Shown here one piece after another: positions 8,251 through 16,684 of a stretch of DNA of 64,000 nucleotides. Source of the DNA: Alkalicoccus urumqiensis (GTDB taxonomy: Bacteria; Bacillota; Bacilli; Bacillales; Salisediminibacteriaceae); contig NZ_PVNS01000007.1 in assembly GCF_002993335.1 (NCBI RefSeq), positions 1 through 64,000 of the forward strand, written 5' to 3'. The position numbers were made by a program, and so were the translations under genes. A model generated the notes under the pieces. The model was not told where the DNA came from, ran no database searches, and saw nothing but the letters and a program-made list of their open reading frames with translations. Position 1 is the first letter of the stretch, and every line of letters starts with the position of its first letter.

Positions 8251-9246
8251 GTGAGCCACGATCAGGAAGTGTATGATATTACGATTATCGGCGGCGGCCC
8301 GATCGGCCTGTTCACCGCCTTTTATGCAGGTCTTCGTCAGATGAAGACAAAAATTATCGAAGCGATGCCGCAGCTCGGCGGCCAGCTTTCCGCTTTATAC
8401 CCGGAAAAATATATTTATGACGTAGCAGGCTACCCTAAAGTGCGCGCCCAGGAACTGGTGGACAATCTCACCGCCCAGGCGGAGCAGTTTAATCCGTCCG
8501 TAGTGCTCGATCAGTCCGTTCAGGATATTGAGAAAGACGCGGATGGTATTTTCACACTCCGCACGGACAAAGGGGAACACCGTACAAAAACGGTCGTTAT
8601 CGCTGCCGGTGTCGGTGCATTTCAGCCGCGCCGTCTGCAGATTGAAGGAGCGGAGCAGTTCGAAGATACCAACCTTCATTACTTTGTGAACGACTTGAAT
8701 CAGTTTGCCGGCGACCGTGTCGTCCTCGCAGGAGGCGGCGACTCCGCTGTGGACTGGACGCTTATGCTGGAGGATATTGCGGAGGAGGTCACCATCGTAC
8801 ACCGCCGCGATAAATTCCGTGCCCACGAACACAGCGTCAACCAGATGCACGAATCAGAAAAAATCAACATTATGACTCCTTATAACGTCGAGGAAATTCA
8901 TTATGAAGATGACCGGATTACAGCAGTGACGCTTAAGCACAAGGATGGCGAGGAAACCGAGCGTGTGGATATTGATTCGCTCGTCGTCAACTACGGCTTT
9001 GTCTCCAACCTCGGACCGATCAAAACATGGGGTCTCGACATTCAAAAGAACTCGATCATCGTCAATTCGAATACAGAAACGAACATCGAAGGCATCTTTG
9101 CTGTCGGGGATATCGTCACGTATGAAGGAAAAGCGAAGCTGATCGCCACCGGTTTCGGCGAAGCGCCGACAGCGGTGAACAAAGCGAAAGTCATCGTGGA
9201 CCCGAAAGCAAAAGCAACTGCCGGACACAGTACGAGTCTTTTTTAG
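8251..9246 (+). CDS. yumC: Ferredoxin--NADP+ reductase (thioredoxin reductase-like, YumC)
   Basis: This is an FAD enzyme that transfers electrons between NADPH and ferredoxin or flavodoxin. The 331-residue protein has an FAD motif (I-I-G-G-G-P-I-G), the [11 protein letters not shown] loop and a NADPH motif ([11 protein letters not shown]). The C-terminal FAD motif (F-A-V-G-D-I) is also present. There is no CxxC between the motifs, which separates it from true thioredoxin reductase. GTG 8251 is chosen because TGGAGGTG lies 8 nt upstream and the promoter is just before it. It is divergent from yumB, as in B. subtilis, where this is the essential ferredoxin reductase. Confidence 0.93.
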   Translation: MSHDQEVYDITIIGGGPIGLFTAFYAGLRQMKTKIIEAMPQLGGQLSALYPEKYIYDVAGYPKVRAQELVDNLTAQAEQFNPSVVLDQSVQDIEKDADGIFTLRTDKGEHRTKTVVIAAGVGAFQPRRLQIEGAEQFEDTNLHYFVNDLNQFAGDRVVLAGGGDSAVDWTLMLEDIAEEVTIVHRRDKFRAHEHSVNQMHESEKINIMTPYNVEEIHYEDDRITAVTLKHKDGEETERVDIDSLVVNYGFVSNLGPIKTWGLDIQKNSIIVNSNTETNIEGIFAVGDIVTYEGKAKLIATGFGEAPTAVNKAKVIVDPKAKATAGHSTSLF

Positions 9247-9260
9247 GAACGACTCAAAAG

Positions 9261-9293
9261 CAAGCGGCGCCCCCACTCCGGGAGCGCCGCTTG
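9261..9293. terminator. Terminator after yumC (shared)
   Basis: This is a stem of CAAGCGGCGC with GCGCCGCTTG followed by TTTATTTATT. It lies between yumC and the convergent gene starting at 9324. Confidence 0.8.
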
Positions 9294-9323
9294 TTTATTT
9301 ATTATGAAGCATCTGCGGGTCTG

Positions 9324-9770
9324 TCACTCTTCCCGTATCTCTAATGCGACCGGACGGATAGCGCCCCACGGTGCCACATCGACCGTCACCTGCAGATCCT
9401 CTGCTGCTTCGAGTTCCGGACCGGTTCCCTGCTCTACATAAAACTGCTCCAGCTGAGGTGCAGTGACCCTCTGGTCAAACGTGTATCCTTCAATGGCGCC
9501 GAAGAACGGCTGGTCGTCCACGCTGTCGATGACTGCATACCCGTCCTCCGCCTCTTTCAGCGTAAAGTAGACGGTCGTGTTTTCCATGCCGGAAGGTGCC
9601 TCTAAATCCGGATACGAAAGCATGACATATTCACCTAAAAACGGATCGAACGGATCATACGGCTCAGCTCGCAGTGTCAGGGATTCTCCAAACCAGCTGA
9701 CAGCAAAAAAGCCTGTAATGACCAGTGCTGTGAACAGTGTCTGGAGCGCAGGCATGACCCAGTTTTTCAT
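9324..9770 (-). CDS. GDYXXLXY-domain membrane-anchored protein
   Basis: The 148-residue protein has an N-terminal membrane anchor (about residues 8-28) and a predicted extracytoplasmic domain. It contains the family's hallmark as G-E-Y-V-M-L-S-Y near residue 46. Proteins of this family are usually encoded directly after a DUF2157 (and sometimes DUF4401) membrane protein, exactly as here. Its start overlaps the upstream stop by 4 nt (translational coupling). The function is unknown. Confidence 0.8.
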   Translation of the reverse strand: MKNWVMPALQTLFTALVITGFFAVSWFGESLTLRAEPYDPFDPFLGEYVMLSYPDLEAPSGMENTTVYFTLKEAEDGYAVIDSVDDQPFFGAIEGYTFDQRVTAPQLEQFYVEQGTGPELEAAEDLQVTVDVAPWGAIRPVALEIREE

Positions 9771-10948
9771 GATTGTGCCGCCTCCTTCCGCTGATTAAAC
9801 CACCAGGCAGATCCTGCCATGGCAAAGAGCAGAAAGGCACCGATGAGGAAGAACAACGCCATATCGAGCCTGCCCCAGGCAAAAACGACGTAAATGACGG
9901 CTTGAACAAGAATGAAATAAATGAACCCGGGGGCTGCTGGCAGCTCATGCTTTTGTGCATAAAACATATACCCGAGCGCGGCTGCCTCCGCTGTCACTGC
10001 AAGCAGCACCGCTGACTGGTCAAACATCATCAGTCCCGTGAGTCCGAGAACAGCTGTCCATACAGCCGGACGGAACTTCCACCAGCCCGCTGTCAGCACC
10101 GCAGTCCCGGCAGCGGCAAGCAGTCCTGCCTCAAGCCAGCCGAGCCCTTCAAGCACTCCCTCCGTTTCGCCGCGCACTGCCAGATAAACGAGCAGAGATA
10201 CAGCGGAGACCGCCGGATACAGCGGAAGCAGCATGCGGCGCTGTTCCTTTGTCAGTACGAACAGCAGGAAAACGAGAAAGAAGAGTGTCCATACCGGCCA
10301 GAAAAGGCTTTCCACCGCAGGCGTGCTCCAAAGCTTCAATCCAGAGCCAAAGACGAGCAGCCAGCTGAAAACGAGGGACAGCCGCTTTCGGCTGAAGACA
10401 AGCCATGTAAGCGCAGCTGCTGTAAACACACCCCATTCCAGCCAGGAAACCGCAGGCACGGACGCAAGCAGTGTGACGACACCCATGATAAACGCTGCAC
10501 CGGCATAGGCGGCATGGCGCCACAGGGCGTAATGCAGCAGAGCAGCGGTAAAAACGGCCCACGGGAGAATAGATCCGGACGAAGATAAATGAAACGCCTG
10601 TGCCGTGACGATCAGCGAAGCGCCGAACATAGCCAGACCAATCATTCGATAGAGGACAGGCCAGCCGGAAGACCGCTTTTCTGAAATCATACCCAGTCCA
10701 TAAAACAGCCACATCAGGGATAATACGATACCGCTTTTTAAGAGCGGAGGCATCACCTGCCAGTTGGCAGCGATGAAACTAAACACAGCAAGTGTAAAAA
10801 AGACGAGACCAACCATCATTAAGAGCGGCATCCTGTCTTTTTTTCCATCAGGATGCTTTTGTTTCTCGTACTCCATGATCAAGGCAGCCGTTTCCTGACT
10901 GAGCAGCTCTTCCTGCTCCCATTCGCGCAGCTTGCGTCCCACGTCCAC
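9767..10948 (-). CDS. DUF2157 polytopic membrane protein
   Basis: The 393-residue protein has a short soluble N-terminal region (residues 1-40: L-R-E-W-E-Q-E-E-L-L-S) and about 12 membrane segments, matching DUF2157. The conserved beginning 'W...G-L-I/L-S...A' and the partner gene downstream support this. It starts at GTG 10948, preceded by GGAGGTGA. The two genes form a small operon with unknown role, possibly in envelope function. Confidence 0.8.
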   Translation of the reverse strand: MDVGRKLREWEQEELLSQETAALIMEYEKQKHPDGKKDRMPLLMMVGLVFFTLAVFSFIAANWQVMPPLLKSGIVLSLMWLFYGLGMISEKRSSGWPVLYRMIGLAMFGASLIVTAQAFHLSSSGSILPWAVFTAALLHYALWRHAAYAGAAFIMGVVTLLASVPAVSWLEWGVFTAAALTWLVFSRKRLSLVFSWLLVFGSGLKLWSTPAVESLFWPVWTLFFLVFLLFVLTKEQRRMLLPLYPAVSAVSLLVYLAVRGETEGVLEGLGWLEAGLLAAAGTAVLTAGWWKFRPAVWTAVLGLTGLMMFDQSAVLLAVTAEAAALGYMFYAQKHELPAAPGFIYFILVQAVIYVVFAWGRLDMALFFLIGAFLLFAMAGSAWWFNQRKEAAQS

Positions 10949-11082
10949 TGCTGGTCACCTCCCTGTCTGATACTTCCATTATAATCCTGAATCAGGCAAT
11001 TAACCACTGTTTCCGCTGCGTCCTTCCATCATTTTTTCACCGCAGGAAGAAGCTTGAAAATCTGCCGCACCGCCGGAAAATA

Positions 11083-11120
11083 GAAAAAGCGGCCTTCCTA
11101 TTTCGGAAGAGCCGCTTTCT
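11083..11120 (-). terminator. Terminator of yutM
   Basis: This is an imperfect stem, AAAGCGGC..TTCC against GGAA..GCCGCTTT, just after the stop of the ErpA/IscA-type gene, with T-rich flanks on the minus strand. Confidence 0.6.
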
Positions 11121-11132
11121 CAGCATTTATCA

Positions 11133-11483
11133 TTAACAATTCTCAGGTGCACCGGCGTTCGTTGCTGTACGGAATGAAGCGCCGCAGCCGCAGTTCGCGA
11201 TCGCATTCGGATTATCGAGCGTGAACCCGCCGCCCATCATGTTCTGCTTAAAATCGATCGTTACACCGTCAAGCATCGGTTTGCTCTCGTTATCCACTAC
11301 GAGATCGATGCCATTGACCGTTAAATGCGTGTCGTCCTCATGAACCGCTGAATCAAACCCCATACCATAGGAGAGACCGGTGCAGCCGCCGCCCTGCACG
11401 CCGACGCGCATGTAAACCGCCTCTTCATCTTCTTTCATCATCTGCTTTATCTGCTCTGCTGCTGTTTCGGTGATCGTAATCAT
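11133..11483 (-). CDS. yutM: Iron-sulfur cluster carrier, ErpA/SufA/IscA family (YutM)
   Basis: This is an A-type carrier that accepts [Fe-S] clusters from the Suf scaffold and delivers them to target enzymes. The 116-residue protein has the full family length and the three conserved cysteines: C34 in G-G-G-C-T-G-L-S-Y, and C98 and C100 in N-C-G-C-G-A-S-F. An AAAAGGAGG ribosome site precedes the ATG. Nearby MqnE, LipA and Nfu-type YutI, and the suf operon in the same window, fit a role in maturing radical-SAM and respiratory proteins. Confidence 0.93.
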   Translation of the reverse strand: MITITETAAEQIKQMMKEDEEAVYMRVGVQGGGCTGLSYGMGFDSAVHEDDTHLTVNGIDLVVDNESKPMLDGVTIDFKQNMMGGGFTLDNPNAIANCGCGASFRTATNAGAPENC

Positions 11484-11567
11484 GAAAACAGCCTCCTTTT
11501 TGTTCTATATAGTAAATTAAGTATAACAACCATCCCACCGCTCTTCAAATTTCCGGACCGTGAATAT

Positions 11568-11597
11568 TTGGCAGCGGTACGACTTAGGTGGTAAGAT
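11568..11597 (+). promoter_or_regulatory. Promoter of mqnE
   Basis: There is a -35 TTGGCA at 11568-11573, an 18-nt spacer and a -10 TAAGAT at 11592-11597. It lies downstream of an in-frame upstream start near 11560, so that start cannot be used. Confidence 0.55.
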
Positions 11598-11655
11598 AGG
11601 AATAGTTTCGTGCTGCGAAAAAGTAGAAAATAGCATAAAGGCAGGGATCATATAC

Positions 11656-12750
11656 ATGAGTACTATACAGGTGGACAGCCGACTGCAGGAAATTCAGGAA
11701 AAAGTACAGCGCGGGGAACGTCTGACGATCGAAGACGGACTTGCATTGTATGAAACGCCCGATCTTCTAACTGTCGCACAGATGGCCAACCAAGTAAATG
11801 AACAGAAAAATGGCTCCAACGTGTACTTTATTGAGAACTTATACATTAATCCGACAAACGTCTGCGAAGCGAGCTGTGCTTTCTGCGGATTTAAACGGAA
11901 GCCCGGCGAAGAGGGCGCGTACACAATGCATGAAGAAGAGCTGCTTGAGTATGTAGAAAAACGCTGGAATGACGGCATCCGCGAATTCCATATCGTCGGC
12001 GGCCACAACACCGATGTGCCGTTTGAATACTATTTGAATACAGTGCGCACGCTGAAAAAGCATTACCCGAATGTTACCATCAAGGCGTATACCGGTGCAG
12101 AAATTGAATTTTTCGCCCGCCACTCCAACCAGACGATGCGCGAAGTTTTAGAGCAGCTTAAAGAAGCCGGGCTCGACACACTGCCGGGCGGCGGAGCTGA
12201 GATTCTGACAGAAAACTACCGTGCGAAAATGAGTCCGGATAAGGCATCCACCGACCAGTGGCTTGAAGCACATGAAATCGCCCATGACCTCGGCATGAAA
12301 ACGCACGCTACGATGCTCTACGGCTCCATCGAATCCAAAGAAGAGCGGCTGATCCACATGGACCGCCTCCGCCAGCTTCAGGATAAGACGAATGGATTCA
12401 TGGTGTTTATCCCTCTAGCCATGCAGCCGCGGAAAGCAAGCGCAGGACTGAAGCGCCGTACTTCTGCATTTGATGATCTCCGTACGGTCGCCATCAGCCG
12501 GCTCATGCTCGATAATTTTGATCATATCAAAGCGTACTGGATCAATATCGGCGTCCAGCTGACGCAGATGTCTTTGACATATGGCAGCTCCGACATCCAC
12601 GGAACATTGATTGAAGAGCGTATCTCCCACTCTGTCGGTGCCCTGACTTCCCAGAGCCTGACACGAAGTGAGCTCGTCCACATGATTAAAGGCGCCGGCA
12701 AAACACCGGTCGAACGGGATACGTTCTATAACGTCATTAAAACGTATTAA
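11656..12750 (+). CDS. mqnE: Radical SAM enzyme, aminofutalosine synthase (MqnE)
   Basis: MqnE adds the SAM-derived adenosyl radical to a chorismate-derived enolpyruvyl benzoate in the futalosine route to menaquinone. The 364-residue protein carries the radical-SAM cluster motif C70-x3-C74-x2-C77 (C-E-A-S-C-A-F-C). It also has family segments such as G-G-H-N-T-D-V-P, K-A-Y-T-G-A-E-I and P-G-G-G-A-E-I-L. ATG 11656 lies downstream of a plausible promoter and a GGCAGGGA ribosome site. No other mqn gene is in the window. MqnC (cyclic dehypoxanthine futalosine synthase) and CofH-like enzymes are close relatives, so the exact reaction is inferred from sequence pattern. Confidence 0.82.
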   Translation: MSTIQVDSRLQEIQEKVQRGERLTIEDGLALYETPDLLTVAQMANQVNEQKNGSNVYFIENLYINPTNVCEASCAFCGFKRKPGEEGAYTMHEEELLEYVEKRWNDGIREFHIVGGHNTDVPFEYYLNTVRTLKKHYPNVTIKAYTGAEIEFFARHSNQTMREVLEQLKEAGLDTLPGGGAEILTENYRAKMSPDKASTDQWLEAHEIAHDLGMKTHATMLYGSIESKEERLIHMDRLRQLQDKTNGFMVFIPLAMQPRKASAGLKRRTSAFDDLRTVAISRLMLDNFDHIKAYWINIGVQLTQMSLTYGSSDIHGTLIEERISHSVGALTSQSLTRSELVHMIKGAGKTPVERDTFYNVIKTY

Positions 12751-12790
12751 CTTTCGGAGTTCGGAAGGCACCTTGCCTTCCCGAACCATT

Positions 12791-12835
12791 AAAAAGAGCA
12801 CCTTTCCGGTACCAGACCGGAAAGGTGCTCTTTTT
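12791..12835. terminator. Bidirectional terminator after mqnE
   Basis: This is a long perfect stem (GAGCACCTTTCCGGT / ACCGGAAAGGTGCTC) flanked by AAAAA and TTTTT. A second hairpin, GTTCGGAAGGCA..TGCCTTCCCGAAC, lies just upstream at 12759-12787. Confidence 0.88.
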
Positions 12836-12841
12836 CGGTAT

Positions 12842-13078
12842 TCACCGCAGTGGTTCATCCGCCCAGAAATAATCATCATCCGCATGAAGAACGACCATCA
12901 CTTCATGACAGCAGGCGAAATGAATACGGGATTTGATTCCCTCTTTTGCTCGATCCAGTGTCGACTGCTTCATGTGGGTCAGCACACTGGTTTCTCCACA
13001 GTAGGGGCAGCTGTCGACATAAATTTCCCCCATCTGCTTCTCATATGGCCATGTATGCGTAAACGGGAGCGGCTTCAC
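12842..13078 (-). CDS. Small conserved protein with CPYC zinc-binding pair
   Basis: I do not recognise this 78-residue protein with certainty. It has C-P-Y-C near residue 24 and a second pair C-C-H near residue 56, a layout that could bind one zinc ion. It begins at GTG 13078 with AAGGAGG 6 nt upstream, and that ribosome site overlaps the stop of yuzB. The two genes are therefore cotranscribed. Its place beside redox and Fe-S genes suggests a metal- or thiol-related job, but this is inference. Confidence 0.65.
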   Translation of the reverse strand: MKPLPFTHTWPYEKQMGEIYVDSCPYCGETSVLTHMKQSTLDRAKEGIKSRIHFACCHEVMVVLHADDDYFWADEPLR

Positions 13079-13090
13079 GGCGTTTCCTCC

Positions 13091-13327
13091 TTAAAACATG
13101 GGATTTTCTTCGAGGTGCTGGTACACATTGGCGACGAGTTCTTCATTTGTATCACCGGTCACCATATCGCCGTTCACCAGCGCATACCGGTTTCTCGCAC
13201 ACATCCCGCAGTAGCTTAGGCATCCGTACTCTATAACATCCAGATCTGGATCTTTTTCCAGTTCCTCCATTGCTTCCTGTGTCCCGCTTGCCAGGTTGCT
13301 GACACAGAATTCAATAATTGGTTTCAT
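13091..13327 (-). CDS. yuzB: DUF1450 thioredoxin-fold-like protein YuzB
   Basis: The 78-residue protein belongs to DUF1450. Conserved features seen are I-I-E-F-C-V-S-N-L near the N-terminus and the cysteine cluster [10 protein letters not shown] near residues 41-50. Related proteins have a thioredoxin-like ferredoxin pattern, but metal content here is unknown. Start ATG 13327 is preceded by AGGTGAGAGGA. Divergent yutJ next to it matches B. subtilis order. Confidence 0.85.
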   Translation of the reverse strand: MKPIIEFCVSNLASGTQEAMEELEKDPDLDVIEYGCLSYCGMCARNRYALVNGDMVTGDTNEELVANVYQHLEENPMF

Positions 13328-13508
13328 TCCTCTCACCTCAATCATCTATGCTAAGGCGCACCCCTCTTCTTTGTCAACAAGTTCACCTTCTTACATATTG
13401 CTATAGTGCAATATTTTAACCGCTTACAATTTTCATTGTAGTGATGGGCAAAAACTGGTATATTTAAACTGGTATTGGAGAAAAGCGTACGAGGAAAGGG
13501 GTTTTCCC

Positions 13509-14594
13509 ATGCATCACGTAGTCATTCTCGGAGGCGGTTACGGCGGTCTCCGCGTGATCCAGCGGCTTCTCGCTGATAAAGATATTCGTTCTGATTTTAA
13601 AATAACATTGGTGGAACGCGAGGCCTACCATAGTTTAAAAACGGAGTTTTATGCTCTCGCAGCCGGCACCGTGGCAGACAGGCATCTGCGGATTTCCTTT
13701 CCAGAAGATGAAAAGCTTCAGCTTGTCTGTGATACGGTGACAGACATTGACCTGAATGAGAAGACGATCTCCCTTCAGGCTGGAAACAGCTTATCCTACG
13801 ACCAGCTGGTCATAGGCCTCGGCTGTGAAGATAAGCACCACGGTGTGCCGGGCGCCCAGGAAAAAACACTGAGCATTCAATCCATGCGCCGGGCAAGAAA
13901 GACAAACCAGGTCATTCAGTCTATCGGAACCGGTGGCCGTGTCGCCATCGTCGGCGGCGGCCTGAGCGGTGTCGAGACGGCAAGCGAACTCCGCGAAAGC
14001 CGCCCGGATATGGACATCCGCCTCTATGACCGCGGGGAAACCATTCTTTCCATGTTCCCGGAAAAACTTCATAAATACGTGACCGAATGGTTTTTAGAAA
14101 ACAACGTAACGATTATCAACCGCGCAAACATAACCGAGGTGGACTGGCATACGCTGTATAACCACGGGGAGCCGATTGAGCTGGATGCCATCATCTGGAC
14201 GGCTGGTGTACAGCCAAATAAGCTCGTCCGGAAATTAACCGAAACGCATGGTTTCGAAACGGACCGGATGGGGCGCGTTGTAGTAAACCACTATCACCAG
14301 ATCCCCGGCTTTGACGACGTGTTTATGGTCGGAGACTGCGCCGCTTCCGATCACGCACCGAGCGCACAGCTGGCCGAAGCGCAGGGAGATCAGATTGCTG
14401 TACTCCTCCGCCACCTATGGCACGAAGAACCATTCCCGGAAAAAATGCCGCGGATGAAACTGAAAGGGGTGCTCGGCTCCCTCGGTAAAAAACACGGCTT
14501 CGGCCTGATGGGCGAACGAAAGCTGACCGGCCGCGTGCCGCGTGTGTTAAAATCCGGCGTCCTCTGGATGTATAAGCATCACTCCGGATCCTGA
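13509..14594 (+). CDS. yutJ: NADH dehydrogenase-like flavoprotein YutJ
   Basis: This is the second pyridine-nucleotide:quinone oxidoreductase-type protein of the window. The 361-residue protein shows an FAD motif (I-L-G-G-G-Y-G-G) at residue 6 and a NAD(H) motif near residue 145 (I-V-G-G-G-L-S-G-V-E). The G-D-C-A FAD contact and the A-Q-L-A-E-A-Q segment are also seen. It is shorter than YumB, particularly at the C-terminus that anchors NDH-2 to the membrane. AGGAAAGGGG precedes the ATG. Electron acceptor and physiological role are not established. Confidence 0.88.
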   Translation: MHHVVILGGGYGGLRVIQRLLADKDIRSDFKITLVEREAYHSLKTEFYALAAGTVADRHLRISFPEDEKLQLVCDTVTDIDLNEKTISLQAGNSLSYDQLVIGLGCEDKHHGVPGAQEKTLSIQSMRRARKTNQVIQSIGTGGRVAIVGGGLSGVETASELRESRPDMDIRLYDRGETILSMFPEKLHKYVTEWFLENNVTIINRANITEVDWHTLYNHGEPIELDAIIWTAGVQPNKLVRKLTETHGFETDRMGRVVVNHYHQIPGFDDVFMVGDCAASDHAPSAQLAEAQGDQIAVLLRHLWHEEPFPEKMPRMKLKGVLGSLGKKHGFGLMGERKLTGRVPRVLKSGVLWMYKHHSGS

Positions 14595-14598
14595 TCCT

Positions 14599-14901
14599 TC
14601 AGCTTTTGTAGTGGGATTCCAGCACAGAGCCGACCGCTTTTAAGCGGGGCTCTCCCTCGGCAATAACTTCCCCTCCAGCAACAAGAAGCGGATACATGTA
14701 TTCATCTTCCAGAATTTTTTCCGAAAACATTTTTTCTTCTTCGGTTACGGGATGTTCAATGTCACAGTAGACGATATCCACCGGATAGTCCGGATACCGT
14801 CTGGAGAGCGCTGCTTCCAGCCATTCTTTCGTCTCCAGCGCGCTCGGCAGGTGAATACAGCTGGCGCATTTTTTCTCCGCGCCGTAAATCGTCATTTTCA
14901 T
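14599..14901 (-). CDS. yuzD: DUF1462 protein YuzD
   Basis: The 100-residue protein is of the DUF1462 family, which has a thioredoxin-like fold. The cysteine pair C-A-S-C at residues 12-15 is the likely redox motif. It is followed by a conserved Y-P-x-P-V/L-D-I-V-Y-x-D-I segment. GAGGG precedes the ATG. It is convergent with yutJ and divergent from yutI, as in B. subtilis. Function unknown, but it is inferred to handle thiols or Fe-S components. Confidence 0.82.
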   Translation of the reverse strand: MKMTIYGAEKKCASCIHLPSALETKEWLEAALSRRYPDYPVDIVYCDIEHPVTEEEKMFSEKILEDEYMYPLLVAGGEVIAEGEPRLKAVGSVLESHYKS

Positions 14902-15019
14902 AAGAGCGTCCCTCCTTCTGCTTCTATATTAGCATATTTGAATTCTTAAGCCTCAAGCATGGATTTTTTCTCCTTCATTCACTATAATGGGGGATAAGAA
15001 CGAAAGGAGAGTGTGTCCA

Positions 15020-15256
15020 ATGACAACAGAAACAATGGAATCACAAGTTCAGGAAGTTTTGGATAAACTGCGTCCGTTTCTGCTGCGTGACGGCGGCGAC
15101 GTAGAGCTCGTGGATATTGAAGAGGGCGTTGTAAAAGTACGTCTGATGGGAGCATGCGGCTCCTGCCCAAGTTCCACAATCACACTGAAAGCAGGCATCG
15201 AGCGTGCGCTGCTGGAAGAAGTACCAGGCTTTACAGAACTCGAACAGGTATTTTAA
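15020..15256 (+). CDS. yutI: NifU C-terminal domain Fe-S scaffold/carrier (YutI, Nfu)
   Basis: This is a stand-alone Nfu domain of 78 residues with the essential C46-x-x-C49 (M-G-A-C-G-S-C-P) and the D-G-G-D-V-E-L signature. Dimers of such proteins hold a [4Fe-4S] cluster and pass it to enzymes such as aconitase or lipoyl synthase. ATG 15020 has AAAGGAGAG at good spacing. A TATAAT box just before shows that the in-frame ATG at 14987 is at or before the transcript start and is not used. Confidence 0.92.
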   Translation: MTTETMESQVQEVLDKLRPFLLRDGGDVELVDIEEGVVKVRLMGACGSCPSSTITLKAGIERALLEEVPGFTELEQVF

Positions 15257-15266
15257 TAAATACGAT

Positions 15267-15311
15267 AAAAAAGATGTCCTCTCCCATACTTGGGAAAGGA
15301 CATCTTTTTTT
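15267..15311. terminator. Bidirectional terminator between yutI and yutF
   Basis: Arms AAAAAGATGTCCT and AGGACATCTTTTTTT, with an inner TCCC..GGGA stem, lie between convergent genes. Confidence 0.88.
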
Positions 15312-15314
15312 GTA

Positions 15315-16079
15315 TTAGATCTCCCATTCATCCAGCGAATCACATGTATGTGCCGGCTGCTTTTCTTTGTGCGGAAGCTCTCCGCTCGATGTTACGCCGC
15401 TGAACACGAGCAGGGTATCGATGTCTGCCCGTATCCCTGCCTGGATATCTGTGTCGTAATTGTCCCCCACCATCAGCACTTCCTTTTTCTGAAGCTGCAG
15501 CATGGCAAGCGCCTCCTCCATAATGACGGATTCCGGCTTCCCAATATACGTCGGTGTTTTCCCCGAAGCTGTTTCCACGACGGATACGAGTGCCCCATTT
15601 CCAGGCACCATTCCTTCTTCCACCGGGATTGCTTTGTCGGCATTGGTTGCCAGAAACGGGACCCCTCTTCTTACGTGCAGCGAAGCCTGTGCCAGTTTTT
15701 CATAGGAAATAGAGCGGTCGATTCCCATAAGAACGACATCTGAATGGCCGCGCGTTGTCGTATGCCCTTCTTCTTTTAAAGCTGAGTGAAGGCCGTGCTC
15801 GCCGATGGTATAAACTCGGCTTTCGCCAAAATGACGGGTGATATAGCGGGCCGCGGCCAGACTGGACGTCATTACCTGCTCTTTTCGGGCGGGTATATCC
15901 AACAGCCGGAGCTTCTCCGCTGCTTCCTCAGGAGTTTTGGAAGAATTGTTTGTAACAAAAACATGAGGAATGCCTGCTTCATTCAAACGGTGGACCAGTC
16001 TACGCCCTGCTTCAATGACTTCATTTCCCCGGTACATCGTGCCGTCCAGGTCCAGCAGGTATCCTTTGTATGTTCTCAT
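15315..16079 (-). CDS. yutF: HAD-family sugar/nucleotide phosphatase YutF
   Basis: This is a subfamily IIA haloacid dehalogenase phosphatase, and relatives hydrolyse nucleotide or sugar phosphates. The 254-residue protein has the catalytic D-L-D-G-T-M-Y motif at residues 10-16 and T-N-N-S-S-K near residue 44. The lysine is in I-G-K-P-E near residue 178, and the acidic motif M-V-G-D-N-Y-D-T-D-I near residue 204. The start codon overlaps the yutE stop by 4 nt, so the two are translationally coupled. Confidence 0.9.
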   Translation of the reverse strand: MRTYKGYLLDLDGTMYRGNEVIEAGRRLVHRLNEAGIPHVFVTNNSSKTPEEAAEKLRLLDIPARKEQVMTSSLAAARYITRHFGESRVYTIGEHGLHSALKEEGHTTTRGHSDVVLMGIDRSISYEKLAQASLHVRRGVPFLATNADKAIPVEEGMVPGNGALVSVVETASGKTPTYIGKPESVIMEEALAMLQLQKKEVLMVGDNYDTDIQAGIRADIDTLLVFSGVTSSGELPHKEKQPAHTCDSLDEWEI

Positions 16080-16513
16080 TCGTCATCCTCCGGCAGAAAT
16101 GCGGAAACCGGCCCCAGTTCATTCTGCAGGTACCGCCTTATTTCACGTGGAAATTCGTGCAGTGTATGAATTTCTTTGTCGTATGCAGAAAGCATCTCTT
16201 TATGGATGATATCAGTATATTCCTGAAGCAGTTTTTTTCTCCACGGGAGAAGCCGCTCGAGTGAATTTCCCTGCGAAGCGGAGAGCACTTTTTCATCTAC
16301 AAGGATCGCGCATATGTCTTCAAAGCTGCCGGGGTCTCTCATGATGAAGCCGTCAATCATCTGATTGCCGACATCCATGCAAGCTTCCACGACCATATGG
16401 CAGGCGCGCTCTACTGCAAGAGGCTCCCCCGGCTCTTCCCGGCCGATTTCTGCAGCCAGTTCTTCGATGTACACAAGTCGTTTTTCAATCAGCTGCCTAT
16501 CTACAAAATACAT
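16076..16513 (-). CDS. yutE: DUF86 / HepT-like protein YutE
   Basis: This is a helical 145-residue protein of the DUF86 family. The central V-E-R-A-C-H-M-V-V-E-A-C-M-D-V-G-N-Q-M-I helix matches the family core. Many DUF86 proteins are HepT RNases paired with a MNT nucleotidyltransferase antitoxin. No such partner is adjacent here, so this is more likely the stand-alone housekeeping YutE type. GAGGTGAGCAG precedes the ATG. Confidence 0.82.
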   Translation of the reverse strand: MYFVDRQLIEKRLVYIEELAAEIGREEPGEPLAVERACHMVVEACMDVGNQMIDGFIMRDPGSFEDICAILVDEKVLSASQGNSLERLLPWRKKLLQEYTDIIHKEMLSAYDKEIHTLHEFPREIRRYLQNELGPVSAFLPEDDE

Positions 16514-16590
16514 CTGCTCACCTCATTCATTTAGTGTGTCACATTGGAAGCGTATACGCGAAATAATCAAACATAAATTGTCGAATTTCG

Positions 16591-16619
16591 TTCCAATTGT
16601 GTGTATAGTTTGGTACGAT
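16591..16619 (+). promoter_or_regulatory. Promoter of glpX
   Basis: There is a -35 TTCCAA at 16591-16596, a 17-nt spacer and a -10 TACGAT at 16614-16619, about 65 bp before the glpX start. Confidence 0.55.
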
Positions 16620-16684
16620 AAGAAAGGATTTTTTACATACACCCTTATTATACATGGGTCGACAGCGAATTTGGAGGGAATCGA

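Noticed and set aside
16076-16513. HepT-MNT toxin-antitoxin pair
   Set aside because: There is no nucleotidyltransferase partner next to the DUF86 gene, and synteny matches the housekeeping yutE-yutF pair.
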